The notes below the pieces were generated by a model. It worked only from the letters and a program-made list of their open reading frames with translations. It searched no databases and was not told where the DNA came from. The translations under genes were made by a program, and so were the position numbers. A DNA stretch of 64,000 nucleotides from Pseudomonas sp. GOM7 (GTDB lineage: Bacteria; Pseudomonadota; Gammaproteobacteria; Pseudomonadales; Pseudomonadaceae), in the NCBI RefSeq assembly GCF_026723825.1, contig NZ_CP113519.1, positions 3,348,001-3,412,000 on the forward strand, given 5' to 3'. Each line of letters starts with the position of its first letter. Position 1 is the first letter of the stretch. Below are positions 29,456-39,310 of this stretch, piece after piece.

Positions 29456-30910
29456 ATGGCCTTGCCGACGTTACGCATCATCGGTTTCATCATCGGCATC
29501 TTTCTCATCACTCTGGCCTTGAGCATGGCCATCCCCATGCTGACGCTGCTGATCCTGGAACACCCGGAAGACCTCGAAGCCTTCCTCTGGTCGAGCCTGA
29601 TCACCCTGGCCACGGGCCTCGCTCTGGTGATCTCCGGGCGGCCGAACAATGCCCAGCTACGCCCCCGCGACATGTACCTGCTGACCACCGGCAGTTGGGT
29701 CGTGGTGTGCAGCTTCGCCGCGCTGCCACTGATGCTGATTGCCCACATCAGTTATACCGATGCCGTGTTCGAGACCATGTCCGGCATCACCACCACCGGC
29801 TCCACCGTGCTTACCGGCCTGGACAACATGTCCCCGGGCATCCTGATCTGGCGCTCGCTGCTGCACTGGCTCGGCGGTATCGGCTTCATCGGCATGGCCG
29901 TGGCAATCCTGCCGCTGCTGCGCGTCGGCGGCATGCGCCTGTTCCAGACCGAGTCGTCGGACTGGGGCGAGAAAGTCATGCCACGCTCGCATGTAGCGGC
30001 CAAGTACCTGCTGTTGATCTACCTCGCCCTGACGCTGTTGGGTTTCCTGGCCTTCTGGGCGGCCGGCATGACGCCTTTCGAGGCGATCAACCATTCCATG
30101 GCGGCGATTTCCACCGGCGGCTTCTCCACCTCGGACCTGTCGCTGGCCAACTGGCCGCAGCCGGCCGTGCACTGGACCGCCGTGGTGCTCATGCTGCTGG
30201 GTGGCATGCCGTTCATGCTCTACGTCGCCTTCATCCGCGGCAACCGCCAGGCCCTGTTCAAGGATCACCAGGTGCGCGGCTTTCTCGGCTTTCTCGTGCT
30301 GACCTGGCTGGTGTTCGGTACCTGGCTGTGGCTGAACTCCAACTACGAATGGCTGGACGCCTTTCGCATCGTCGCGGTGAACGTCACCTCGGTGGTCACC
30401 ACCACCGGCTTCGCCCTCGGCGACTACACCACCTGGGGCAGCTTCGCCGTGCTGCTGTTCTTCTACCTCACCTTCGTCGGCGGCTGCTCCGGCTCCACCG
30501 CCGGCGGCCTGAAGATCTTCCGCTTCCAGGTGGCTTACGTGCTGCTCAAGGCCAACCTGATGCAACTGGTGCATCCCCGTGCGGTGATCAAGCAGCAGTA
30601 CAACGACCACAACCTGGACGAGGAAATCGTCCGCTCGCTGATCACCTTCTCGTTCTTCTTCACCATCACCATCGGCGTGCTGGCCCTGGCCCTGACGCTG
30701 ACGGGCCTGGACTGGATCACCGCGCTGACCGGCGCCGCCACCGCGGTGTGCAACGTCGGCCCCGGCCTCGGCCCGATCATCGGCCCCGCCGGCAACTTCG
30801 CCAGCCTGCCGGACTCGGCCAAGTGGCTGCTGAGCATCGGCATGCTGCTCGGCCGTCTGGAAATTCTCACCGTGCTGGTGCTGGTCACCCGCAGCTTCTG
30901 GAAGAGCTGA
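29456..30910 (+). CDS. trkH: TrkH potassium transporter, copy 1
   Basis: 484 residues, four membrane-pore-membrane repeats of the Trk/Ktr/HKT superfamily. Filter loops: G-I-T-T-T-G-S-T (repeat 1), A-I-S-T-G-G-F (2), V-T-T-T-G-F (3), C-N-V-G-P-G (4), each with the selectivity glycine. Forms the channel gated by the nucleotide-binding subunit TrkA (encoded elsewhere). Followed after 4 bp by a second full-length copy. Confidence 0.95.
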   Translation: MALPTLRIIGFIIGIFLITLALSMAIPMLTLLILEHPEDLEAFLWSSLITLATGLALVISGRPNNAQLRPRDMYLLTTGSWVVVCSFAALPLMLIAHISYTDAVFETMSGITTTGSTVLTGLDNMSPGILIWRSLLHWLGGIGFIGMAVAILPLLRVGGMRLFQTESSDWGEKVMPRSHVAAKYLLLIYLALTLLGFLAFWAAGMTPFEAINHSMAAISTGGFSTSDLSLANWPQPAVHWTAVVLMLLGGMPFMLYVAFIRGNRQALFKDHQVRGFLGFLVLTWLVFGTWLWLNSNYEWLDAFRIVAVNVTSVVTTTGFALGDYTTWGSFAVLLFFYLTFVGGCSGSTAGGLKIFRFQVAYVLLKANLMQLVHPRAVIKQQYNDHNLDEEIVRSLITFSFFFTITIGVLALALTLTGLDWITALTGAATAVCNVGPGLGPIIGPAGNFASLPDSAKWLLSIGMLLGRLEILTVLVLVTRSFWKS

Positions 30911-30914
30911 GCCG

Positions 30915-32369
30915 ATGCCGGTTTCCCGACTGCGCATTCTCGCCTTCATCAATGGCATCTTCCTGCTCACCCTGGCGCTGAGCATGCTGGTGCCGGTGGT
31001 CACATTGCTGGTCTTCGAGCGCCCACAAGAGATTGACGCCTTCCTCTGGTCGAGCCTGATCACCGCGCTGACCGGCATGGCCATGATCGCCCAGGGGCGC
31101 CCCGAGCAGACCCAGCTACGCCCACGCGACATGTACATGCTGACGGTATCGAGCTGGGTGCTGGTGTCGATCTTCGCCGCTCTACCGTTCGTCTTCGCCG
31201 AACGCGCCAGCATCACCGACGCCTACTTCGAGAGCATGTCTGGCATCACCGCCACCGGCGCCACCGTGTTCAACGGCCTCGACCAGATGTCCCCCGGCAC
31301 CCTGATCTGGCGCTCGCTGCTGCACTGGCTCGGCGGCATCGGCTTCATCGCCATGGCCGTGGCGATCCTGCCGATGCTGCGTATCGGCGGCATGCGCCTG
31401 TTCCAGACCGAATCCTCGGATCGCTCGGACAAGGTCATGCCGCGCTCGCACATGGTCGCCAAGTACATGGTGCTGGCCTATCTCGGCCTCAGCGCCCTGG
31501 CCGTGCTGGCGTTCTGGCTGGCGGGCATGGGCCTGTTCGATGCGATCAACCATGCCATGTCGGCCATCGCCACCGGCGGGTTCTCCACCTCCGACTCCTC
31601 GCTGGGCAAGTGGCAGCAACCGGCGATCCATTGGGTGGCGGTGCTGGTGATGGTGCTCGGCAGCCTGCCCTTCGTGCTCTACGTCACGGCGCTGCGTGGC
31701 AACTATCGGCCGCTGCTGCGCGATGCCCAGGTGCGCGGTTTCCTCCTGCTACTGGTTGGCAGTTGGCTGATCCTGGCCTGCTGGAAGTGGTTCACCACCG
31801 ACCTGCACTGGTTCGACGCGCTACGCCTGGTGGCGGTGAACATCACCTCGATCATGACCACCACCGGCTTCGCCGTGGGCGATTATCACCTGTGGGGCCC
31901 CTTCGCCAGCATGATGTTCTTCTACCTGGGCTTCGTCGGTGGCTGCTCCGGCTCCACCGCAGGCGGCCTGAAGATCTTCCGCTTCCAGGTGGCCTACATC
32001 CTGCTCAAGGCCAACCTCAAGCAGCTCATCCATCCGCGCGCGGTGATCAAACAGCAGTACAACGGCCACCGCCTGGACGAGGACATCGTGCGCTCGATCC
32101 TCGCCTTCGCCTTCTTCTACACCATCACCATCGCCAGCCTCGCCCTGGGCGTGGCCATGTGTGGGGTGGACTGGATCACCGCTCTGACCGGCGCCGCCGC
32201 CATGGTCTCCGGGGTCGGCCCGGGCATGGGTGAGATGGTCGGCCCGGCGGGCAACTACGCGGGCATACCGGATCTGGCCAAATGGATCCTGACCCTGGGC
32301 ATGCTGCTCGGCCGCCTGGAAATCCTCACCGTGCTGGTGCTGTTCTTCCCCGCGTTCTGGCGGCATTGA
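30915..32369 (+). CDS. TrkH potassium transporter, copy 2 (tandem paralogue)
   Basis: 484 residues, same length as copy 1 and alignable throughout without large gaps. The filter glycines are kept, but flanking residues differ: repeat 1 is G-I-T-A-T-G-A-T and repeat 4 is S-G-V-G-P-G-M-G instead of C-N-V-G-P-G-L-G. The 4-bp gap suggests translational coupling. Divergence well beyond a recent duplication implies a retained, specialised function such as different affinity or ion preference. Confidence 0.95.
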   Translation: MPVSRLRILAFINGIFLLTLALSMLVPVVTLLVFERPQEIDAFLWSSLITALTGMAMIAQGRPEQTQLRPRDMYMLTVSSWVLVSIFAALPFVFAERASITDAYFESMSGITATGATVFNGLDQMSPGTLIWRSLLHWLGGIGFIAMAVAILPMLRIGGMRLFQTESSDRSDKVMPRSHMVAKYMVLAYLGLSALAVLAFWLAGMGLFDAINHAMSAIATGGFSTSDSSLGKWQQPAIHWVAVLVMVLGSLPFVLYVTALRGNYRPLLRDAQVRGFLLLLVGSWLILACWKWFTTDLHWFDALRLVAVNITSIMTTTGFAVGDYHLWGPFASMMFFYLGFVGGCSGSTAGGLKIFRFQVAYILLKANLKQLIHPRAVIKQQYNGHRLDEDIVRSILAFAFFYTITIASLALGVAMCGVDWITALTGAAAMVSGVGPGMGEMVGPAGNYAGIPDLAKWILTLGMLLGRLEILTVLVLFFPAFWRH

Positions 32370-32423
32370 GCGACAGGCTCCCAGCCCCTAGACTGGGCGC
32401 ACGACAATAATAGGAGGTGCGCC

Positions 32424-32741
32424 ATGACCACCCAGCCCCACGAACGCTTCCAGAGCTTCGCCGAGTTCTACCCTTATTACCTGCAAGAGCACAGCAACCC
32501 CACCTGCCGCCGCCTGCACTACGCTGGCAGCCTGCTGGTGCTGACCATCCTCGCCTATGCCCTGCTCACGCAGCAGTGGCTGTGGTTGTTGGCCATCCCG
32601 CTGGCCGGCTACGGCTTTGCCTGGGTCGGCCATTTCGTCTTCGAGAAGAACCGCCCCGCCACCTTCCAGTACCCGCTGTACAGCCTGATGGGCGACTGGG
32701 TGATGCTCAAGGATGCCTTCACCGGGCGTATCCGTTTCTGA
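32424..32741 (+). CDS. Mpo1-like (DUF962) membrane protein
   Basis: 105 residues, with 'FQSFAEFYPYYLQEHSNPTCRRLHYAG', two or three membrane helices (about 38-55 and 58-78), and 'GHFVFEKNRPATFQYPLYSLMGDWVML', the DUF962 signature with conserved histidines. The yeast member Mpo1 is an Fe-dependent dioxygenase that alpha-oxidises 2-hydroxy fatty acids; bacterial activity is untested as far as I know. AGGAGG 7 nt upstream. Confidence 0.92.
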   Translation: MTTQPHERFQSFAEFYPYYLQEHSNPTCRRLHYAGSLLVLTILAYALLTQQWLWLLAIPLAGYGFAWVGHFVFEKNRPATFQYPLYSLMGDWVMLKDAFTGRIRF

Positions 32742-32906
32742 AACGCATGACCGTCTGGATACTGGCCAAGTGCCGTTTAGCGGTGATGCTTGGCTGGCCG
32801 CAACTCGCTTGGTTATGATCCTGCCCTGCAAGGCTCTGGAACGAGACTTGCCAATCGTCAGCACCCACAAGAGGTGTCACCTTTCCTGCAGGGACTCTTT
32901 GCGTAC

Positions 32907-34295
32907 ATGAAGCCAGCCATATCCAGCCGGGTCAGCAGTCTGCCGACACCACCGCTGCGCGAATACTATTCCCGCGTGCTGGCCTACATCGCCACCGCCG
33001 CCTGCATCGCCGCCGGTACGGCAATCGGGCACTTCGGCTACGACATCCTGTGGATGGTGCCCTACGCCCTGCTCTACCCCCACCTGGCCTATCAGGTCAG
33101 CCGACGCTTCAAGCCCGATCACCCGCAACAGACCGATCTCGGCCTGCTGTTCGTAGATGCCCTGCATGCCGGCGCCAGTATCGTGCTGCTGGGCTTTTCC
33201 AGCGTGCCCAGCCTGATGTTCCTGCTCACCCTGAGCTTCAGCGCCCTGGTGATCGGCGGCCTGTACTACCTGGGCATGGCCCTGCTGGTGGCCCTCGCCG
33301 CCCTGGCGCTGTGTGCGGCCGTGACCCATGTGCCCGACAACACGGCGACCCCGACCCTGGTCAGCCTGGTCAGCATCCTGTTCACCGCCCTGTACATTGG
33401 CATCACCGCTTATTTCGTGCACCAGCAGGGCCTGCGCCTGGCGCAAGCGCGTACCGAGATCAAGCGCGAGCAGGAAAAGGCCGCGCGCCTGGCGCGCAAC
33501 CTGGCCAAGTACCTGTCCCCCCAGGTGTGGGAGTCGATCTTCACCGGCAAGAAGACCGTGCGCCTGGAAACCCAGCGCAAGAAGCTCACGGTGTTCTTCT
33601 CCGACATCAAGGGCTTCACCGAACTGACCGAAGAACTGGAAGCCGAGCAGCTCACCGACCTGCTCAACACCTACCTCAACGAGATGTCGAAGATCGCCCT
33701 GAAATACGGCGGCACCATCGACAAGTTCATCGGTGACAGCGTCATGGTGTTCTTCGGCGACCCCAGCAGCCTGGGCGCCAAGAAGGATGCCGTGGCCGCC
33801 GTATCCATGGCCATCGCCATGCGCAAGCACATGAAGGTGCTGCGCCAGCAATGGCGCGCCCAGGGCATCACCAAGCCGCTGGAAATTCGCATGGGGCTCA
33901 ATACCGGCTATTGCACGGTGGGCAACTTCGGTGCCGATACGCGCATGGACTACACCATCATCGGCCGCGAAGTGAACCTGGCCAGCCGCCTGGAGAGCGC
34001 CGCCGAAGCCGGCGAAATCCTCATCTCCCACGAGGCCTATTCGCTGGTCAAGGACGTGATCATGTGCCGCGACAAGGGGCAGATCACGGTCAAGGGCTTC
34101 ACCCGCCCGGTGCAGATCTACCAGGTGGTGGACTTCCGCCGTGACCTCGGCGCCACCTCCAGCTATGTCGAGCACGAACTGCCGGGCTTCTCCATGTACC
34201 TGGACACCAACGGCATTCAGAACTACGACAAGGAGCGGGTGATCCAGGCGCTCAACCAGGCCGCCGAGAAACTGCGCGACAAGGTCATTCTGTAA
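32907..34295 (+). CDS. cyaB: Class III adenylate cyclase with MASE2 domain
   Basis: 462 residues. The N-terminal MASE2 membrane domain has about six helices (25-175), followed by a short coiled linker and a class III cyclase domain. Metal-binding aspartates are Asp233 (VFFSDIKGFTEL) and Asp277 (FIGDSVMVFFGDP); 'MGLNTGYCTVGNFG' and 'DYTIIGREVNLASRLES' complete the site. In P. aeruginosa CyaB makes most of the cAMP that activates Vfr and virulence genes. The frame is open upstream to 32790, but the ATG at 32907 matches the family N-terminus. Confidence 0.96.
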   Translation: MKPAISSRVSSLPTPPLREYYSRVLAYIATAACIAAGTAIGHFGYDILWMVPYALLYPHLAYQVSRRFKPDHPQQTDLGLLFVDALHAGASIVLLGFSSVPSLMFLLTLSFSALVIGGLYYLGMALLVALAALALCAAVTHVPDNTATPTLVSLVSILFTALYIGITAYFVHQQGLRLAQARTEIKREQEKAARLARNLAKYLSPQVWESIFTGKKTVRLETQRKKLTVFFSDIKGFTELTEELEAEQLTDLLNTYLNEMSKIALKYGGTIDKFIGDSVMVFFGDPSSLGAKKDAVAAVSMAIAMRKHMKVLRQQWRAQGITKPLEIRMGLNTGYCTVGNFGADTRMDYTIIGREVNLASRLESAAEAGEILISHEAYSLVKDVIMCRDKGQITVKGFTRPVQIYQVVDFRRDLGATSSYVEHELPGFSMYLDTNGIQNYDKERVIQALNQAAEKLRDKVIL

Positions 34296-34318
34296 GGGTT
34301 CGCCGCCCGGTACCGCCC

Positions 34319-35353
34319 CTAGCCTTCCGCCAGCGCCTCGCTGAGCACCACCGGCTCGCCGTCGATCAGCGGTTGCAGCGCCAGGAACTCCAGCGCCGAG
34401 GCGCGCCAGGATTGCGCCGCGGCCAGTTCGGCGCAGCGCCCGCGATCCAGCTCCAGCGCGGCCAGGCAGGCAGTGCGCAGATCCTCGTCCATGACCCCGC
34501 TCTGCCCAGGCTGCAACACGTCCAGCGGCCCGGCCACCGGGTAGGCCGCCACCGGCGTGCCACAGGCCAGCGCCTCGAGCATCACCAGGCCGTAGGTATC
34601 GGTGCGCGAAGGGAACACCAGCACCGAGGCCTGCTGATAGGCCTCGGCCAATGCCTGACCATGGCGATAACCGAGAAAGCGCACCTGCGGATACTGACGC
34701 TGCAGCGCCTCGCGCTGCGGGCCGTCACCCACCACGCGCTTCTCGCCCGGCAAATCCAGATCGAGAAAGGCCTGCAGGTTCTTTTCCGGCGCAATGCGCC
34801 CGACATAGAGAAACACCGGCTGCTGCGGGCGTGAACGCTCCGCATCTGGCCGGAACAACGAGGTATCCACGCCCTTGCGCCACAGTTGCAGATGGCGTAG
34901 CTCCCAGCCGGCGAACTCCTCGCGCAGGCGTTCGGTGGTCACCAGCACGGCCTGGCTGGGGCGATGGAAGGCGCGCAGGAAGGCATAGCCCCAGCGCGGC
35001 GCGATCCACGGCCAGCGGGTGCTGACATACTCGGGAAAGCGGGTATGGATGGCAGAGGAAAACGCCAGCCCACGCTTGACCAGCCAGCGCCGCGCCGCCC
35101 AGCCAAGTGGGCCTTCGGTGGCGATGTGCACGCAATCCGGGCGGAAGTCACGAATCGCCGGGCCGACCTGCCAGAGGTTCCACACCAGAGGGATTTCCGG
35201 GTAGGTCGGGCACGGCACGGCGCGGAAGTCGGCCGGCGACAGCAGCTTGACCTGATGGCCCAGGCCGCGCAGTTCACGCACCAGCGCTGCCAGGCTGGTG
35301 ACCACACCGTTGACCTGCGGTGACCAGGCGTCGCTGACGATCAGTATTCTCAC
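34319..35353 (-). CDS. Glycosyltransferase family 4 (GT-B) protein
   Basis: 344 residues. N-terminal acceptor domain 'MRILIVSDAWSPQVNGVVTSL', C-terminal donor domain 'VFLYVGRIAPEKNLQAFL' and the E-x7-E motif 'FPSRTDTYGLVMLEALACGTPVAAY'. Resembles alpha-mannosyl/glucuronosyl-diacylglycerol transferases that glycosylate lipids at the inner membrane. Its start overlaps the stop of the LpxH-like gene (ATGA), so both act in envelope lipid metabolism. Confidence 0.9.
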   Translation of the reverse strand: MRILIVSDAWSPQVNGVVTSLAALVRELRGLGHQVKLLSPADFRAVPCPTYPEIPLVWNLWQVGPAIRDFRPDCVHIATEGPLGWAARRWLVKRGLAFSSAIHTRFPEYVSTRWPWIAPRWGYAFLRAFHRPSQAVLVTTERLREEFAGWELRHLQLWRKGVDTSLFRPDAERSRPQQPVFLYVGRIAPEKNLQAFLDLDLPGEKRVVGDGPQREALQRQYPQVRFLGYRHGQALAEAYQQASVLVFPSRTDTYGLVMLEALACGTPVAAYPVAGPLDVLQPGQSGVMDEDLRTACLAALELDRGRCAELAAAQSWRASALEFLALQPLIDGEPVVLSEALAEG

Positions 35354-36171
35354 GCGCCCGTCTCGAGCAGTGCGGCAGCCTGCTCATCGGCGGCCTGCCG
35401 CGCCTGATCCTCGGCCAGCCGGTAGAGTTCGATCTGCCCATCCCAGTGCTCGATCAGCGCCGTGCAGGATTCCACCCAGTCGCCGCAGTTGAGGTACTCC
35501 ACCTCGCCGACCTGACGGATCTCGGCATGGTGGATATGCCCACAGACCACGCCGTCGAGGCCGCGCTTGACGCACTCGTGGGCGATGGCTTCCTCGAAGT
35601 CGCTGATGAAGTTCACCGCCGTCTTGACCTTGTGCTTGAGGTAGGCCGACAGCGACCAGTAACCGTAACCGTAGCGGCGCCGCCAGTGGTTGAGCCAGCG
35701 GTTGAGGGTCAGGGTGAACTCGTAGGCCGAATCGCCAAGGAAGGCCAGCCAGCGGTGGTAACGGGTGATCACGTCGAACTGGTCGCCATGGATCACCAGC
35801 AGCCGACGGCCATCGGCGGTGACGTGCACCGCCTCGTCCACCAACTGGATGTTGCCCAGCAGCAGGCTGGAATAGCGGCGCAGGAATTCGTCATGGTTGC
35901 CGGTGACGTAGACCACCTCGGTGCCGCGCTTGCTCATGGTCAGCAGGCGGCGGATCACGTTGGTGTGCGCCTGCGGCCAGTAGATGCCACCGCGCAGCTT
36001 CCAGCCGTCGATGATGTCGCCGACCAGGTAGATGCGGTCGGCGTGGTAGCGCTTGAGGAAAGCGGCCAGGTGCTCGGCCTGGCAATCCCGGGTGCCGAGG
36101 TGCACGTCCGAGATCCACAGGGTACGAACACGTTGCTTGCGACTGGGCTTGGCGAGCTGGGCGCTGGTCAT
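35350..36171 (-). CDS. UDP-2,3-diacylglucosamine hydrolase-like metallophosphoesterase
   Basis: 273 residues with the calcineurin-like metal set: 'WISDVHLGT', 'YLVGDIIDGW', 'YVTGNHDEFL', 'LLVIHGDQFD', 'GVVCGHIHHAEI'. Belongs to the long LpxH-like (LpxH2) branch; P. aeruginosa has similar extra copies beside true LpxH. Likely acts on a lipid-linked pyrophosphate. Start is the ATG at 36171 with GGAGG 8 nt upstream; the frame open to 36246 is not supported. Operon with the glycosyltransferase. Confidence 0.9.
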   Translation of the reverse strand: MTSAQLAKPSRKQRVRTLWISDVHLGTRDCQAEHLAAFLKRYHADRIYLVGDIIDGWKLRGGIYWPQAHTNVIRRLLTMSKRGTEVVYVTGNHDEFLRRYSSLLLGNIQLVDEAVHVTADGRRLLVIHGDQFDVITRYHRWLAFLGDSAYEFTLTLNRWLNHWRRRYGYGYWSLSAYLKHKVKTAVNFISDFEEAIAHECVKRGLDGVVCGHIHHAEIRQVGEVEYLNCGDWVESCTALIEHWDGQIELYRLAEDQARQAADEQAAALLETGA

Positions 36172-36292
36172 GGGCGGCCTCCGGCTGTTTTGGACAGCTT
36201 GAGGCGAAGCGGTGAAGTGATCGTGACGCTTGCAAGACGATTGCATGACAGCGCGCTACGCAGCGCTCCAGTGCAACCAAGCTCTGCGCCCC

Positions 36293-37489
36293 CTACGCCA
36301 GCGTCTGGCGGCTAGTGGCCCTGGCCAGCCTGAAGGCCATGAGAGAGCCAATCCCGGCGGCCCCCATCAACATGCACATGGGAGCCGCGCTGCCATCATG
36401 CAGCGCACCCGCCAAGGCGCTGAACACCATACCCAAACCGAACTGCAGAGCCACCGCCAAGCCAGCGGCGGCACCGGCCTGCTGTGGATAGCGCTGCAGC
36501 AAGCTGGCCAGGCAGTTGGCTCCGATCAGGCCGGTCACGCTGACGTAAAGCACGACACAGATCACCACGGTGTATACGCCTCCCAAGCCCAGCCCTCCGA
36601 AAAGAGCCAGGCCGCTGCCGGAGATCGCCGCCACGGCGGTGCCCCAGGCCAGCATGCGTTGCGGCCCGAAACGTGGAACCCAGCGAGCGTTGAGCATGGT
36701 GGCCAATATCACCCCGAAGATATTCAGCGCGAACAACCAGCCATAGCCTTGCGGTGAAACGCTGAAGTACTGGATATACACGAAGGGCGAAGCCGTGATG
36801 AAGGCGAACATGCCTGCGAAGGACAGCCCCATGCACAAGATGAAGCCCAGTGCATTCGGCGCACAGGCCATCAGCCCATAAGCACGGAAAGCCCGCGCCA
36901 GTGAAGTGCCGCGCTGTTGGGGAGGATGAGTCTCGGGCAGACCCAAGGCAACCAGCACCAGGCAGCAGGCCGCGAACGACAGCAGCACCAGGAACAACGC
37001 ACGCCAACCGGCCAGCAGCATGAGATAGCTCCCCATCAGCGGCGCGACCAGGGTGGCGAGCATGGTCACCAAGTGCATCAGTGACAGCACCCTGGCGGCG
37101 GCCGCCAACGGGAAGAGATCGCGCACCACAGTGCGAGCCAGCACCGACGCGGCAGCGCCGCCCAGCGCTTGCAGAAAGCGACACAGCACCAGTTGCTCAG
37201 CGTTATCGGCCCACGCACAGCCGAGGCTGGCCAGCACATAGAGGCCGATGCCGAAGAGCAACAGCGGACGCCTGCCAAAGCGATCCGAAAGCGGCCCATA
37301 GAGCAACATGCCCAGACACAGACCAGCCAGAAACGCGCTGATGGTGAGTTGCACACTGGCTTCCGAGGCCTGCAGATCCGTCGCGATCAGAGGCAGGCTG
37401 GGCAGATACAGATCGATGGAGAGCGGGCCGAAGGCCGTCAGTGCAGCGAGCAGGACGATCAGGCGCTGCGGGTTGGCGACTGCGGACAT
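36293..37489 (-). CDS. Bcr/CflA-type MFS drug exporter
   Basis: 398 residues, twelve membrane helices, with MFS motif A 'GPLSDRFGRRPLLLFG' between helices 2 and 3 and the 'FGPLSIDLYLPSLPLIATDL' start of the Bcr/CflA (DHA1) family. Exports sulfonamides, bicyclomycin or chloramphenicol-like compounds, or natural metabolites. Starts MSAVANPQRL at 37489. Stands alone between the LpxH-like gene and the porin. Confidence 0.9.
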   Translation of the reverse strand: MSAVANPQRLIVLLAALTAFGPLSIDLYLPSLPLIATDLQASEASVQLTISAFLAGLCLGMLLYGPLSDRFGRRPLLLFGIGLYVLASLGCAWADNAEQLVLCRFLQALGGAAASVLARTVVRDLFPLAAAARVLSLMHLVTMLATLVAPLMGSYLMLLAGWRALFLVLLSFAACCLVLVALGLPETHPPQQRGTSLARAFRAYGLMACAPNALGFILCMGLSFAGMFAFITASPFVYIQYFSVSPQGYGWLFALNIFGVILATMLNARWVPRFGPQRMLAWGTAVAAISGSGLALFGGLGLGGVYTVVICVVLYVSVTGLIGANCLASLLQRYPQQAGAAAGLAVALQFGLGMVFSALAGALHDGSAAPMCMLMGAAGIGSLMAFRLARATSRQTLA

Positions 37490-37636
37490 GCATGATCTCA
37501 CGAGGTTGGGGCCGGCCAGCCTACGAGCTGGCCGGCTGCGGGCGGCGAGAAGAGCCCAGGCAAGCGCCCCAGCAGCACGAGATGCCCGGCGCGAGCCTGG
37601 TGCCAGGTCGGGGCTTGCGGCATAGACGCCCTCGCC

Positions 37637-38962
37637 TCAGAAAGGAACGGCTAGGGTGAGCTGGCTGTAGACATTGGTGCCATTACCGTCACCCTGCACG
37701 CCACCATCCTCCAGCCCCTTGTCGGGTTGGTAGAGGCCGACCAGGGGAGTGATGATCAGGTGGTCACTGACGGCCCACTCGGCGTAGAGATCCAGCTCAC
37801 GCCCGCTGGTATCGACATTGCCGCGGGAATGCAGCGTATCGAAGTCGAAATACAGCACGCCTAGCGTCAGCCCTTCCATCGGAGTGGCCTTGAGGCCGAC
37901 ATGATGAACCTGGGTATTGCTGTTGAACGGGCCGGAATAGTTGGCGGCGACCTCGCCCTGGAACCAGGTGCCATAGCCACGGCTGAAGCCGTTGAACATC
38001 GAATCCCAGCCTTCCGAATAGCGGCTGTAGCGATAGGTCAGGTTCGGTGACCAGGCCAGGTCTGCAAAGGTATAGCCCGCTTCGGCATACCAGGCTTTTT
38101 CATCGCCGGCCGACTTGTCCTGCCAGGCGTACTCGAAGGCGAAATTGGCATTCTCCACGCCCGCATTGCCAGCCCCGCGCACGCTGTAGATATCCATGCC
38201 GTCACGCTGTCGCTGAAAATCGCTGGCATAGCGCTCGTCCACACCAATGCCATGGATATAGGTGAATGCCAGCTCACCCGGCTCGGTGGTGTAGGCCAGC
38301 GTGCCAGCCGCCAGCTCGGTCTTGGCCTGGGCGCGGTTATCCGATTTCATCCACATCAGATCGCCGTGCAAGCCCTGCTGACCACCGATACGCACCACCG
38401 CGGTCTGGTCGAAGGCATGACGGGCGGCCAGGTAATAGGCACCGCCTCGATTCAATTCGCCTTCGGCCGGGCCCTTGCCGAAATTGAGGCCATCATCGTT
38501 GATGATGAAACCATCGCCGATCTTCACCACCTGACGACCAAAGGAGATGTCCAGGCCATCTTCGCCCAGCGCCGGCAGCAGATTGCCGGAGCGCCAGCCC
38601 AGGTAGGCGTCCTCGATCTTGGTGGTGCGTTCGGAGCCGTCGCTCAGGCCGGCCGCATCGCCATCGCCCCAGGAGCCGGAACTGACCCAATTGAGTGCGC
38701 CGTAGGCCGTACCGTTACCCGCCAGCCCCTGCTCGGCACTGACCCCATATTTGACGAAGCCCTCGCGCCAACTGGCGCCACCGCTGCTGCCGTCATAGCT
38801 CTTGCGGCTGTTGAACCAGCCATACACGGCGAGGACATCGGCGTTCAGCCTGGTTTCACCCTGGTTGTAGAATTCGTAGGCCTGGGCTGACTGGCTGGCG
38901 CCAAGGACGGCGACAGCAAGCCCCACGGCTGCGGAAATGGAGGTATGGCGACGTTGCTGCAT
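37637..38962 (-). CDS. Outer-membrane beta-barrel porin
   Basis: 441 residues with signal peptide 1-28 (cleaved before YEFYNQGETRLN) and alternating strands rich in Tyr/Trp/Gly, ending in '..YSQLTLAVPF' with the C-terminal Phe needed for BAM recognition. I read it as an alginate-export/DUF1302-like single-chain barrel rather than OprD; substrate not evident. GAGGAG 6 nt upstream of ATG. Divergent from the FeaR-like regulator across 414 bp with two palindromes. Confidence 0.8.
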   Translation of the reverse strand: MQQRRHTSISAAVGLAVAVLGASQSAQAYEFYNQGETRLNADVLAVYGWFNSRKSYDGSSGGASWREGFVKYGVSAEQGLAGNGTAYGALNWVSSGSWGDGDAAGLSDGSERTTKIEDAYLGWRSGNLLPALGEDGLDISFGRQVVKIGDGFIINDDGLNFGKGPAEGELNRGGAYYLAARHAFDQTAVVRIGGQQGLHGDLMWMKSDNRAQAKTELAAGTLAYTTEPGELAFTYIHGIGVDERYASDFQRQRDGMDIYSVRGAGNAGVENANFAFEYAWQDKSAGDEKAWYAEAGYTFADLAWSPNLTYRYSRYSEGWDSMFNGFSRGYGTWFQGEVAANYSGPFNSNTQVHHVGLKATPMEGLTLGVLYFDFDTLHSRGNVDTSGRELDLYAEWAVSDHLIITPLVGLYQPDKGLEDGGVQGDGNGTNVYSQLTLAVPF

Positions 38963-39310
38963 GAGCTGCTCCTCTTGTTCTTCTGGCCCGTCCGGCAGGA
39001 CAGGTCTCTGGTTTGCGCCCTGCAGCGCAGGACGCACCACCGCTCAGCCCCGATATCCTCCCTCGAGATACCGAATGAACCTCGACAACGGTGACGGGCT
39101 ATTAGGGAACGTGCGCACCGGCAATGCTTGATCACACTTGCCAGCGGACTTGACCCGCCACGCCAGCAGCAGCGCACTCGTTGTGTGCAGCAGTAACAGC
39201 GAGTGCACCGGGACTCGGCGGCCGAACCGTCTGACCATCGGCTTCCAGCCCTCAACAATGGGCGCTGGCGGATCAGGAAGCGACTTGCGGGAACCCGGCA
39301 TGGTTCATGC

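Noticed and set aside
29657..31216. 519-codon minus-strand open frame
   Set aside because: Antisense to both trkH copies; the low-complexity His/Gln/Gly translation is a shadow.
39044..39301. 85-codon minus-strand frame between porin and AraC gene
   Set aside because: No ribosome binding site and no recognisable fold; treated as intergenic.
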